From positions 1-12,474 of the forward strand of contig MFZT01000034.1 of the NCBI GenBank assembly GCA_001789515.1: a stretch of DNA of 12,474 nt. Direction: 5' to 3'. The position numbers were made by a program, and so were the translations under genes. Under the pieces are notes generated by a model. That model was not told the DNA's origin. It saw nothing but the letters and a program-made list of their open reading frames with translations, and searched no databases. How positions within the stretch are numbered: the stretch's first letter is position 1; every line of letters begins with the position of its first letter. This stretch comes from Candidatus Roizmanbacteria bacterium RIFCSPHIGHO2_02_FULL_43_11 (GTDB lineage Bacteria; Patescibacteriota; Microgenomatia; UBA1406; HO2-37-13b). Shown here piece by piece: positions 6,019 to 12,116 of this stretch.

Positions 6019-6351
6019 TTACTCAGCAAACAATCCTCGTACCTTTTTTAAAATCATTCTTTTTTTGCTTGATTTAAGGTTTCCGGTCTTTCCCTTGATG
6101 ATTGCGGGATCGGCAGTAAATATTTTATCTGGTCGTGCGTAGCTTATTACTGGTAAGCTCCCTTTTGCAAAATCAGTTTTCGTAATACCTATCGCAGTTT
6201 TACTTGAGTAAGGCTTGGAGGTAATTTGGCAGAGTATTAGGTTATTGGATTCTACTTGGGCCAGTACTAATGCAGGGCGAACTTTACTCCCTTTAAGATT
6301 TGAAAACGGAAAATACACAAGCACAACACTTCCTACTGTAAACTTTTCCAT
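6019..6351 (-). CDS. mazF: MazF/PemK-family mRNA interferase toxin
   Basis: The 110-aa protein has the PemK/MazF barrel pattern. The N-terminus VGSVVLVYFPFSNLKG (about 6-21) is followed by KVRPALVLAQ (23-32), which carries the conserved Arg-Pro. LILCQITSK (38-46) then has the catalytic-type Thr. The C-terminus reads LPVISYARPDKIFTADPAIIKGKTG, the usual S-x-x-x-x-x-K segment before the last helix. MazF toxins cut mRNA at short specific sequences and are held inactive by MazE. The length is normal. It overlaps mazE by 19 bp and its ATG follows a GAGGAGG Shine-Dalgarno-like run, so translation is probably coupled. The cleavage sequence cannot be predicted. Confidence 0.9.
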   Translation of the reverse strand: MEKFTVGSVVLVYFPFSNLKGSKVRPALVLAQVESNNLILCQITSKPYSSKTAIGITKTDFAKGSLPVISYARPDKIFTADPAIIKGKTGNLKSSKKRMILKKVRGLFAE

Positions 6352-6572
6352 GCCTCCTCATCTTCTGGTTTGTTCCAGTCAGTTTCCAAAGATTTCTCAG
6401 ATAGAATCATTGTGTCATTGATTTCCTCCTCATTCACCTTTGCAGGAATGACCCTAATCTCTCCTTCCTTTACTTTTAGTTCAACTTTATTAGCAAGTCC
6501 GCTCATTTCGAGCAGAACCTTAGGAATACGAATTCCTTTAGAATTACCGATTGATATAATATTAGTTAACAT
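6333..6572 (-). CDS. mazE: MazE/AbrB-type antitoxin
   Basis: The 79-aa protein has an AbrB/MazE swapped-hairpin DNA-binding domain: SIGNSKGIRIPKVLLEMSGL (about 7-26), then VELKVKEGEIRVIPAK. An acidic disordered C-terminus (SEKSLETDWNKPEDEEAW) follows, which in this family wraps around and inhibits MazF. The complex normally represses its own promoter. It overlaps mazF by 19 bp. Unlike its neighbours, it is preceded by a full -35/-10 promoter and two palindromes. Confidence 0.9.
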   Translation of the reverse strand: MLTNIISIGNSKGIRIPKVLLEMSGLANKVELKVKEGEIRVIPAKVNEEEINDTMILSEKSLETDWNKPEDEEAWKSLQ

Positions 6573-6574
6573 AG

Positions 6575-6594
6575 GTAATTACGTTGTATATACA
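6575..6594. promoter_or_regulatory. Two palindromes forming a likely MazE/MazEF operator
   Basis: GTAATTAC (6575-6582) and TGTATATACA (6585-6594) are perfect palindromes two bases apart, directly upstream of mazE and overlapping its -10 region. AbrB/MazE-type repressors bind such palindromes, so autoregulation is the natural reading. Confidence 0.5.
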
Positions 6595-6611
6595 CAGTGG
6601 TCCGTTGTCAA
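6585..6611 (-). promoter_or_regulatory. mazEF promoter with consensus TTGACA -35
   Basis: On the minus strand TTGACA (6606-6611) is followed after 15 bp by TATACA (6585-6590). A 17-bp spacing to TACAAC is also possible. It is the only clear perfect -35 hexamer among the promoters seen. The promoter therefore seems to be the toxin-antitoxin unit's own, rather than the spacer-borne extended -10 type. Confidence 0.55.
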
Positions 6612-6627
6612 GTATTCTCTACAAATT

Positions 6628-6663
6628 CGTGCTGGGAGAACTGGAACTCATCAGAACCTATTT
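6628..6663. repeat. Partial spacer element between the 115-aa gene and mazE
   Basis: By hand alignment, 27 of 36 bases match 7154-7189, the stop-proximal end of the spacer next to the methyltransferase gene. Most differences are transitions. On the minus strand both read AAATARGTTCTRAT, then TCCARTTC, then CCCAGCA. The promoter-side half of the element is missing here and replaced by the mazEF promoter and operator. Confidence 0.65.
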
Positions 6664-6731
6664 GACAATATAACGTGAGCCATCCTCTTTTCGTTAACCT
6701 TCTTAGTTTTAAGGCGTCAAAATTGCAATAT

Positions 6732-7079
6732 CTACAACATCTTGGATCTTTTAATCGCTTCTGGATCACCATAATTATTTCTTGCTTGTATCCACAGCTC
6801 CCTTATTGGTCCATCAGGTCCTCTCCTAGTATTTACTCTCATGGCAAAAGCTCCACCTGGTCTGATTTCTGTCCCAATCTGCATATCTTCTACTGCATCT
6901 CTTAAGAATCTCTCTCTATCGAATTTAGAACCTCCATTCAATTGAGCTGCAATATCTGCCCACAGTTGTGAATCTTGATCAGAGTCGTTACCCTTCAACT
7001 GAATAGCTATAAGATTGCCACCATCACGAACCTCAAATTGATAGTGGCCAGACCCTTCGTTAGTATCCGATTCTCCCAT
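6732..7079 (-). CDS. Unrecognised 115-aa acidic protein
   Basis: I do not recognise this protein. It begins MGESDTNEGSGHYQFEVRDGGN and appears alpha/beta. A beta-rich start (QFEVRDGGNLIAIQLKG) is followed by a helical middle (LWADIAAQLNGG, then FDRERFLRDAVEDM). It ends with beta segments (FAMRVNTRRG, then RELWIQARNNYGD). It has no Cys, signal peptide or membrane segment. The start is firmly placed by the extended -10 box seven bases upstream, within a spacer element. Being a single gene flanked by spacer elements on both sides, it forms a one-gene unit of the array. Confidence 0.65.
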   Translation of the reverse strand: MGESDTNEGSGHYQFEVRDGGNLIAIQLKGNDSDQDSQLWADIAAQLNGGSKFDRERFLRDAVEDMQIGTEIRPGGAFAMRVNTRRGPDGPIRELWIQARNNYGDPEAIKRSKML

Positions 7080-7085
7080 AGGTAG

Positions 7086-7094
7086 AGTATACCA
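7086..7094 (-). promoter_or_regulatory. Extended -10 promoter of the 115-aa protein gene inside a spacer element
   Basis: TGG-TATACT on the minus strand ends at 7086, seven bases from the A of the ATG at 7079. Confidence 0.65.
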
Positions 7095-7189
7095 AAAGTT
7101 CGAAAGTCCTAGTTCGGTACAAAACTACGTATTGCTGTGAGGGTCTAAAGTGGCTTGCTGGGGGAATTGGACGCTATTAGAACTTATTT
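7086..7189. repeat. Array spacer element, best-preserved copy with inverted-repeat ends
   Basis: This 104-bp element separates the methyltransferase and 115-aa genes and includes the methyltransferase stop codon (7184-7186) at one end. AAGTTCGAAAGTCC (7096-7109) is an imperfect inverted repeat of GGACGCTATTAGAACTT (7169-7185). Its first 31 bases match the copy at 7910 at 29 positions, and its last 36 match 6628-6663 at 27. The central CCCCAGCA and CCCTCACAGCAA blocks (minus strand) recur in the 7910 copy. Confidence 0.7.
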
Positions 7190-7903
7190 CCTCACAGCAT
7201 GAATGATAACGAAACTTGGTATATGCACATCCCGTTGACCTCGAGGATTTTCTTGTGCAACAACTTCATCCAGTTTAGGTTCAATCATTTTTACAATCTC
7301 ACAACCATTCTCAATAATTTGATTGATATAGATGCTTAATGGCCTATGAAATGAATAAGCGTGATGTCGCTTGATTTCATAAACCTTCAAATACTCTTTA
7401 ACGACGACCTGTTTTTTGTCTTCCCACTCATCGCCAACATCTTCAAAACATGGATGGGAAATTGAAAAGATAAATGAACCATGGGGCTTCAAAGAATCGA
7501 TGCAGTTGTGCATTGCATTTTCATATCTTGGAATATCCATGAAAACCATATTCGAGACAACGCTATCAAACTTTTCTTCAGAATGAAATTCTGATAGATC
7601 TTCTTGCAGATAGGTTATTCCAAGTGGAGCTTCTTTCTCTTTTGAATCAGCAAACTTGAACATTGATTCTCCTGGTTCTACACCAGTGACCTTGGCGCCT
7701 TTTCTTGCAAGCATCCTAGAAAGATAGCCAGTTCCACACCCTGCATCCAGAATCGTTTTCCCGTTCACATCTCCAAGAAGATCAAGAAGAGTCGGATTGA
7801 GGAGATGTTGACGAAAGAAATCCCCACTATCTCCAAATGCATCAATCTCTTGATCTGTGACTTTGGACCATCCTTGAATAACGCTTTGATTGGTGATTGA
7901 CAT
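7184..7903 (-). CDS. Class I SAM-dependent methyltransferase
   Basis: The 239-aa protein has the Rossmann methyltransferase motifs. ILDAGCGTG (51-59) is motif I, which binds SAM. VTGVEPGE (72-79) carries the acidic residue E76 at the end of strand 2. A YLQEDLSEF segment (98-106) is motif II-like, and FDSVVSNMVFMDI (112-124) is motif IV-like. SLKPHGSFIFSISHPCFE (137-154) is the post-motif strand pair with the SHPCFE signature common in UbiE-like and small-molecule methyltransferases. The substrate is unknown. The N-terminal Trp-containing helices resemble a lid. The start is the ATG at 7903. A frame open to 7942 would place the promoter inside the coding region. The gene is a one-gene unit between spacer elements and its stop codon lies inside the next element. 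Confidence 0.9.
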   Translation of the reverse strand: MSITNQSVIQGWSKVTDQEIDAFGDSGDFFRQHLLNPTLLDLLGDVNGKTILDAGCGTGYLSRMLARKGAKVTGVEPGESMFKFADSKEKEAPLGITYLQEDLSEFHSEEKFDSVVSNMVFMDIPRYENAMHNCIDSLKPHGSFIFSISHPCFEDVGDEWEDKKQVVVKEYLKVYEIKRHHAYSFHRPLSIYINQIIENGCEIVKMIEPKLDEVVAQENPRGQRDVHIPSFVIIHAVRK

Positions 7904-7909
7904 GTGAGA

Positions 7910-7918
7910 AGTATACCA
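7910..7918 (-). promoter_or_regulatory. Extended -10 promoter of the methyltransferase gene inside a spacer element
   Basis: TGG-TATACT on the minus strand ends at 7910, seven bases from the A of the ATG at 7903. The whole promoter module is nearly identical to the one at 7086. Confidence 0.65.
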
Positions 7919-8016
7919 AAAGTTCGAACGTCCTAGCTCCATGCAGAATCATGTGTTGCTGTGAGGGGCTATAAAAAGTGCTGGGGTTGGTTGATAATAT
8001 CGGAACATATTATTTC
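7910..8016. repeat. Array spacer element, copy between the acetyltransferase and methyltransferase genes
   Basis: The first 31 bases on plus match 7086-7116 at 29 positions. The CTGTGAGGGGCTATAAAAAG and GTGCTGGGG blocks align with the middle of that copy, and the end, CGGAACATATTATTTC, with TAGAACTTATTTC. Parts also resemble the spacer at 8567-8610, which shares TATAAAAAGT and a TTGATRATAT stretch. Confidence 0.65.
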
Positions 8017-8018
8017 AA

Positions 8019-8477
8019 CTACAGTTCTTTTTCTAATTCTAAACCGATTTCTTCAAAACCGTTTCTTTTATAAAACTGGATTGCCTTTTTGTTTTTCCAG
8101 TAAGCAGCTACATACAGCTTCTTTGCGCCCTGCTTTAAAGCCCATTCCTCAGATGCACAGATAAGGCTTTCGCCAATACCTTTTGAGCGATGTTCTGGGC
8201 ATACACCAATGTTTTCTACTTCAACGTACTTGCTCTTTCGATATCCGAAATCTTTAATCGCAAGAGCAACATAGCCTACTGGTTCATCCTCGATACAGAC
8301 AATAAGACAGTGGCCATAAGATCCATCTGCAAGGTTTTTGTAGTACTTGATGCCAGCTTCAGAAAAAGGCCAGCTCAGATCTAAATCATCATCGTGATCT
8401 TCATCATTTAGGAAAACCTGGCTGTTTAGTTGCTGGATTACCTTCCAATCGTCTTTAGTTGCTTTTGTTATTTTCAT
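8019..8477 (-). CDS. GNAT-family N-acetyltransferase
   Basis: The 152-aa protein has the GNAT fold pattern: MKITKATKDDWKVIQQLN at the start, then LIVCIEDEPVGYVALAI (58-74, strands 3 and 4). VEVENIGVCPEHRSKGIGESL (86-106) has the acetyl-CoA-binding R-x-x-G-x-G loop at 97-102. YVAAYWKNKKAIQFYKRNGFEEIG (122-145) is the usual C-terminal motif. It transfers an acyl group from acetyl-CoA to an unknown amine. The 'DxDDDLDLSWPFSE' region (about 27-40) is an acidic insertion-like stretch before helix 2. I chose the ATG at 8477 because the protein then starts as GNAT domains usually do. A TTG at 8528 would add 17 residues. No Shine-Dalgarno site precedes 8477, and the promoter geometry here is less clear than at the other units. 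Confidence 0.85.
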   Translation of the reverse strand: MKITKATKDDWKVIQQLNSQVFLNDEDHDDDLDLSWPFSEAGIKYYKNLADGSYGHCLIVCIEDEPVGYVALAIKDFGYRKSKYVEVENIGVCPEHRSKGIGESLICASEEWALKQGAKKLYVAAYWKNKKAIQFYKRNGFEEIGLELEKEL

Positions 8478-8529
8478 TTGCTGAGCGTATCGGACTAGAA
8501 CCTGTGAGTCCTTATAACATGCTACCAAT

Positions 8530-8538
8530 ATTGTATCA
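8530..8538 (-). promoter_or_regulatory. Candidate extended -10 (TGA-TACAAT) upstream of the acetyltransferase gene
   Basis: The minus-strand TACAAT ends at 8530. A start from it would give a leader of about 46 nt before the ATG at 8477, so this unit breaks the leaderless rule seen elsewhere. A second TATACT at 8567-8572 would give a still longer leader. Confidence 0.35.
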
Positions 8539-8566
8539 TCTCCAGGCTAATTGAGACAAATGAGAC

Positions 8567-8610
8567 AGTATAAAAAGTCCCTAGAACTTGATGATATAAT
8601 TCGATATATT
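8567..8610. repeat. Weak spacer-element copy after the DUF5677-like gene
   Basis: AGTATAAAAAGTCCCTAGAACTTGATGATAT on plus shares TATAAAAAGT and the TTGAT-ATAT region with 7970-8010, and carries the TAGAACTT end motif of the 7086 copy. Only part of the element can be aligned. A short tandem (GAGACAAATGAGACA, 8553-8567) sits beside it. Confidence 0.35.
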
Positions 8611-9456
8611 TTATCCTTTCAAGATTTTCCTTGAATACTGTTTAAAGTGCTCATATTCTTTACTGTCATAAACATTGAATACCTGTAGAAAAAAATGGAG
8701 TGTTGCAAAGTAAAGTTGATAGCTAATCAGTAAAACCCTTTCAGCATCTTCAGGTTTAGAGTCTATATCAAAAAATGGATCTTTGAAAATATCACCGCGA
8801 CCTCTCATAAACCTTAGAAGTCCTGATATGTTTTGATGCGTCGATTGCGAGAAGTATGAGTAGTAGATAATATAGAATTTTTCTGCACTATTTTTTTCAG
8901 AAAGTTTGCCAAGTTTTTTAAGATACTTGTCTATTGCAAGCGTCCTATCATATAAATTTGGCATTAATATAACCTTCTTGTCCTTATGTTTGTTTTGGTG
9001 CCTCTTAAGAAGATTTAGATTATCAGAAATAAATTTATCCCAATCATCAGATTTCTTGATTGTCCCAAATTCCAAATCCCATTTGGGATATTTTTTCCAT
9101 AACTCCTTGTGTTTTTTTGCGAAAGTTGTCGACTGCATCACTAAATCAGACAAAAATAATCTAGCTTTGTCTTCAGATCGACTTGAGTAAATAAATCTCA
9201 TGTTAAGAGATATCTCAAATTGAGATCTTAGTAGAGATTCTCCTGATTTCTCGTAGGCAGGTTCTGACCCCATTAGTTTTAATATGCTTTCAGAGTAGCT
9301 TTGCATTGCCCCCATCATAAAATATAAGACCCTTTTTCTAACTCTGACTTTATTAAAATTAAGATCTATCTGGCTAATTTTTTTATATCCAAATGCAATT
9401 AACTCACGATATTCTTTAATCAATTCCTTCTGTTGTTCATTAAATTCAAAACCCAT
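8611..9456 (-). CDS. DUF5677-like helical protein
   Basis: The 281-aa protein is almost wholly alpha-helical. It matches the pattern of DUF5677 proteins. SLLRSQFEISLNMRFIY (74-90) carries the conserved Arg-x-x-x-Glu helix, followed by EDKARLFLSDLV (95-106). A later YYSYFSQSTHQNISGLLRF (198-216) has the S/T-His signature. The function of the family is unknown. Such proteins occur singly in many genomes, often in accessory regions. It has no signal peptide. Aromatic helices near the end (YQLYFATLHFFLQVFNVY) could be amphipathic but look buried rather than membrane-spanning. It begins 13 bp after the zinc-ribbon protein gene with no clear promoter or ribosome binding site, so it is most likely the last gene of that operon. 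Confidence 0.75.
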   Translation of the reverse strand: MGFEFNEQQKELIKEYRELIAFGYKKISQIDLNFNKVRVRKRVLYFMMGAMQSYSESILKLMGSEPAYEKSGESLLRSQFEISLNMRFIYSSRSEDKARLFLSDLVMQSTTFAKKHKELWKKYPKWDLEFGTIKKSDDWDKFISDNLNLLKRHQNKHKDKKVILMPNLYDRTLAIDKYLKKLGKLSEKNSAEKFYIIYYSYFSQSTHQNISGLLRFMRGRGDIFKDPFFDIDSKPEDAERVLLISYQLYFATLHFFLQVFNVYDSKEYEHFKQYSRKILKG

Positions 9457-9469
9457 GTTTATTTCGTAC

Positions 9470-11059
9470 TTATTTTTGTTTATAACGATTCATATCTCCA
9501 GAATTTACAAATTTTGCTTTTGTAGTAGGCTTCTTTGGATACTTTTTCAAAAATTCTTGGTTTTCACTTACTAGATATATTGTGTAATAGACTGTTCCGT
9601 CAGAGTGCTTTAAATCCCTCCCATGTAATAGCCCTTCTCGACGAAGTTTTTTTATACTCGATGGATGAACACCATGATTATCACGGAAATTCCAACTTTT
9701 GATGATGACATCGTATCCATGATCGTCCTCAAATATCTCAAGCGGGACAATGCCTTCTTTCAAGTTTCGTTGGCAATCAGGACACCGAATTCCCCGTAAA
9801 TCCCACCAGGTCTTCTCACCCGGGACTATTGCAGAACAAATACCGCAGGTATACCCTTCCTTACCATCATTCAGAAAAAATCCTTCAGGTTCTTTTTCAA
9901 GTCTCCTTTTTCGCGTTGCTTCAATACCATCAACTCTACCAGACATTTTTGACAGTTGTACTAAATTATGACTCATATATTTTGCTCGCTTCTCTGGATC
10001 AATTTTGGAAAGCTTTACTTCTTTTTTCCCTCCGGATAGCGCAAGTAAGTCTTCTTCATGTTCGTACGCTTTGAGGGTTCCTGAAAGATACCCAAGTCGA
10101 TAATGTATTCCGTCACTCATCAGTCTCCAATTGGTATCCTCCAACGTATCTTTTATGAGTTTTTTTAGTGTTGCCTCACTCGCACTAGACTTTCGTGTTG
10201 AATTAGCATCTAAAACATTAAAGGGAATCGTGACAAATTTACCCATATCTGGTTTATCCAGGGTGAATTTGACATATGTTTCCTTTTGTAATCGTTCTGA
10301 TAATAGCTTCTCAATCTCAAGAACTGTTAGTTTTTTAAGATTTACAGCTATTTGATAGGCTTTGTCATCATATTTTTGTTTTTCTTCTTCATACACTTCA
10401 CGCCCTACTTCTAATGCCTCGAGTGTTTCAACGTGTTCTAAGCCATCTTTTTCTGATAAACAATATTCATTTCGATACTTTTCCAATAGCTTCTTACCCT
10501 CTTCCTCTTCTTTTTTCCACTCTGCTTGTTTCTTTTCCCACTCCTCATCCTTTTTGCCAAAATCCTTCACCTCAGTTTTTGCAAAGCCACACACTTTGCA
10601 TTTATGTTCCCACGTGATAACTTTACCCTTTCTGCTGGCGGTGATATCTATTTCTTTTTTGCATTGTGGACAAAGATCAGGTTCTGAGACGTGTATCTCT
10701 CTGTCATCATAAACCCATTGCTGTTTCTGGCATTTGCCGCACTTAAAAAGAAACATCATTCGCATTATTGGACTATCATGGGTAAAATCGAGGTGTTTTG
10801 AAGAATTGAAGTGCATTGAGGCGCCGCAAAGAGGGCAAACTATTCCTGCCGGCACAGGTGAATAATCTTGTTTGTCTTGTTTTAATTTATCTTCTTCCAT
10901 CCATTTTTGAATTGTTTCCTGTTTCTTTTCATATCGTTTTCCTTTGATAACAAAAAGGTATCGATGAAGCATGATGTTTGCATTTCTTAATTTTTCCTCT
11001 TCAGAAAGATCTTTAAGTTCTTCACTGACTAAGATTTTTTCATAGACTTCCTGAACCAT
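9470..11059 (-). CDS. Multi-zinc-ribbon coiled-coil protein with HTH-like C-terminus
   Basis: The 529-aa protein has three CxxC pairs of pairs: C75/C78 with C107/C110; C130/C133 with C154/C157; and C405/C408 with C426/C429. That is three zinc ribbons. A highly charged Glu/Lys segment (about 165-260) is predicted coiled coil. A middle alpha/beta region follows (about 260-390; FTLDKPDMGKFVTIPFNVLD, then WRLMSDGIHYRLGYLSG). The last 80 residues (SWNFRDNHGVHPSSIKKLRREG, then GRDLKHSDGTVYYTIYLV) read as a helix-turn-helix with a beta-wing, like MerR or excisionase DNA-binding domains. I infer a nucleic-acid-binding protein, perhaps a scaffold or regulator of the operon. No catalytic motif is seen and I know of no named family. 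It sits between the ParB-like and DUF5677-like genes. The ATG at 11059 has no strong Shine-Dalgarno site. Confidence 0.75.
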   Translation of the reverse strand: MVQEVYEKILVSEELKDLSEEEKLRNANIMLHRYLFVIKGKRYEKKQETIQKWMEEDKLKQDKQDYSPVPAGIVCPLCGASMHFNSSKHLDFTHDSPIMRMMFLFKCGKCQKQQWVYDDREIHVSEPDLCPQCKKEIDITASRKGKVITWEHKCKVCGFAKTEVKDFGKKDEEWEKKQAEWKKEEEEGKKLLEKYRNEYCLSEKDGLEHVETLEALEVGREVYEEEKQKYDDKAYQIAVNLKKLTVLEIEKLLSERLQKETYVKFTLDKPDMGKFVTIPFNVLDANSTRKSSASEATLKKLIKDTLEDTNWRLMSDGIHYRLGYLSGTLKAYEHEEDLLALSGGKKEVKLSKIDPEKRAKYMSHNLVQLSKMSGRVDGIEATRKRRLEKEPEGFFLNDGKEGYTCGICSAIVPGEKTWWDLRGIRCPDCQRNLKEGIVPLEIFEDDHGYDVIIKSWNFRDNHGVHPSSIKKLRREGLLHGRDLKHSDGTVYYTIYLVSENQEFLKKYPKKPTTKAKFVNSGDMNRYKQK

Positions 11060-11098
11060 TTTTACTGCATTAAGACATTCTTCAATCGTGTGAAGATC

Positions 11099-11161
11099 CT
11101 AGCGGTCGATATATTGCTGTTTATCTTTTAGATATTGCATAGCTTGTTGCTCGTCGCTCAT
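11099..11161 (-). CDS. Possible 20-residue small ORF in the operon
   Basis: An ATG at 11161, two bases after the stop of the ParB-like gene, opens a 20-codon frame ending in TAG: MSDEQQAMQYLKDKQQYIDR. It is Gln- and charge-rich and would form a helix. The neighbouring genes are packed in the same head-to-tail way, which favours reality. There is no Shine-Dalgarno site, and so short a frame could be chance. The frame does not join that of the 529-aa protein. Confidence 0.3.
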   Translation of the reverse strand: MSDEQQAMQYLKDKQQYIDR

Positions 11162-11163
11162 TT

Positions 11164-11670
11164 TTAGATATCGACCCAATTTGTTTTCCAAATAACGTCA
11201 GGCCGAAGCACATCAACGAAGTTAGTTAGATAAATAATATCTACTGAAGTTCTTTTTATATCTTCATCAAAATTATGGTTCTGATAATGAATTAAATGAA
11301 TACAATCTAAAAATCTGTGGTTACCATCACCAAGAAGATTAAAAGATCCATCTTGACTGGCAAAAACACAGAAAAATGGCTCTTGTAATCCTTTTGTGTG
11401 GTAGTATTCAATCTTGCCTTGTTCTGTTTCTTCTCGAACAATTTGCTGATAGTCAGAATTTTTAGTGTCAACAAGATTCCTAAAGGTTTGGGGTGTTTCA
11501 AACCAAGGGGGAACACAATGATATAATCGCTCCCATGCTTTTATACCTGACAGTACTCCTACTTTGGAATCCAATGGGATAATAGACCATTGTACATTAA
11601 TTCCCACGGTAGGCAAACCGTGGTAATTTATAGAACCCTGCCACTTCTTAATAAAATCTTCTGCGGTCAT
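11164..11670 (-). CDS. ParB/Srx-fold-like protein with GDGNHR motif
   Basis: The 168-aa protein contains FNLLGDGNHRFLDCIHLIHY (110-129). This corresponds to the DG-x-HR box of ParB-like and sulfiredoxin-fold domains, which in ParB binds CTP and in other members has nuclease or kinase-like activity. A Trp/Pro-rich centre (ERLYHCVPPWFETPQTFRNLVD) and a final beta strand pair (VDIIYLTNF) complete a compact single domain. It lacks the HTH and dimerisation domain of a chromosome-partitioning ParB. The start is the ATG at 11670, which overlaps the stop of the zinc-ribbon gene as ATGA. A TTG at 11691 is rejected because it would overlap that gene by 25 bp. Partners are probably the co-translated zinc ribbon and the 100-aa protein. 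The assignment by one motif is moderate. Confidence 0.6.
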   Translation of the reverse strand: MTAEDFIKKWQGSINYHGLPTVGINVQWSIIPLDSKVGVLSGIKAWERLYHCVPPWFETPQTFRNLVDTKNSDYQQIVREETEQGKIEYYHTKGLQEPFFCVFASQDGSFNLLGDGNHRFLDCIHLIHYQNHNFDEDIKRTSVDIIYLTNFVDVLRPDVIWKTNWVDI

Positions 11671-11816
11671 ACCTTCTCTTTGTGCCCACAATTATCATTA
11701 TTACAACGCCAAAATTCCGTTTGGTTCGGCAATTTATTATTAACATTTGCTAGGTTAGTTACTTTTGGCTCCATACTTTTGAACATTTCTGATCCACATT
11801 CTGGACATTTTTTCAT
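11667..11816 (-). CDS. 49-aa zinc-ribbon protein
   Basis: This small gene encodes MKKCPECGSEMFKS, then a polar linker, then FWRCNNDNCGHKEKV. C4/C7 and C38/C43 are candidate ligands (CPEC and CNNDNC), typical of a free-standing zinc ribbon for nucleic-acid or protein contacts. Its ATG overlaps the stop of the 100-aa protein as ATGA (11813-11816) and its own TGA overlaps the next ATG the same way (11667-11670). Both overlaps strongly support it as a real, translationally coupled gene despite its size. Confidence 0.8.
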   Translation of the reverse strand: MKKCPECGSEMFKSMEPKVTNLANVNNKLPNQTEFWRCNNDNCGHKEKV

Positions 11817-12115
11817 ATTTTAAAATTAAACTCACTATTATAAATAGTCTCAATACTGTTACCAATCTGCTGTCGAAGCCATCGATACAAAATGTCTTTT
11901 TTGGGACGATCGCCATCTAAGAATACAATCACACCTCTTTTTTCCTCCGGACCATCTTTAGCCTGACAAATAAGCCCAATATTACCGTTATCTTCCCGTT
12001 GCTCCACCTTTTTTAGGATAAGAATATGATATGGGATTTCTAGTCTATCTAGTCCATTGAATGACCCCGCCATAAGACGAGGCAGTTTAAAAAATTTATT
12101 ATCATTTAATAACAT
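11813..12115 (-). CDS. Unrecognised 100-aa protein at the head of the coupled cluster
   Basis: I do not recognise it. It begins MLLNDNKFFKLPRLMAGS and appears alpha/beta. Strands IPYHILILKKVEQ and NIGLICQAKDG are followed by GVIVFLDGDRPKKDILYRWLRQQIG, an amphipathic helix, and a short final strand. VFLDGDR is reminiscent of a metal- or phosphate-binding loop after a strand, but one motif is not enough to name a family. It starts one base after the stop of the HTH-like gene and ends in an ATGA overlap with the zinc-ribbon gene, so it lies firmly inside the operon. Confidence 0.7.
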   Translation of the reverse strand: MLLNDNKFFKLPRLMAGSFNGLDRLEIPYHILILKKVEQREDNGNIGLICQAKDGPEEKRGVIVFLDGDRPKKDILYRWLRQQIGNSIETIYNSEFNFKI

Positions 12116-12116
12116 A

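Noticed and set aside
7904..7942. N-terminal extension MELGRSNFWYTSH of the methyltransferase
   Set aside because: It is encoded by the spacer element and includes the promoter. The nearly identical sequence before 7079 is non-coding there.
7086..8016. Canonical integron attC sites at the spacers
   Set aside because: The spacer ends show GTTC outside and GAAC at the other end, not the RYYYAAC...GTTRRRY arrangement. No integrase is in the window. A diverged or different system remains possible.
8553..8567. CRISPR-like or tandem repeat (GAGACAAATGAGACA)
   Set aside because: Only two short units occur, with no spacers and no further copies. No CRISPR array is seen anywhere in the window.
10362..10712. 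Plus-strand Ser/Phe-rich frame of 116 codons
   Set aside because: It is the complement of the Glu/Lys-rich coiled coil of the 529-aa protein. Its low-complexity Ser/Phe composition is what that produces.
11671..11691. TTG start for the ParB-like protein
   Set aside because: It would overlap the coupled zinc-ribbon gene by 25 bp. The ATGA junction at 11667-11670 is the better start.
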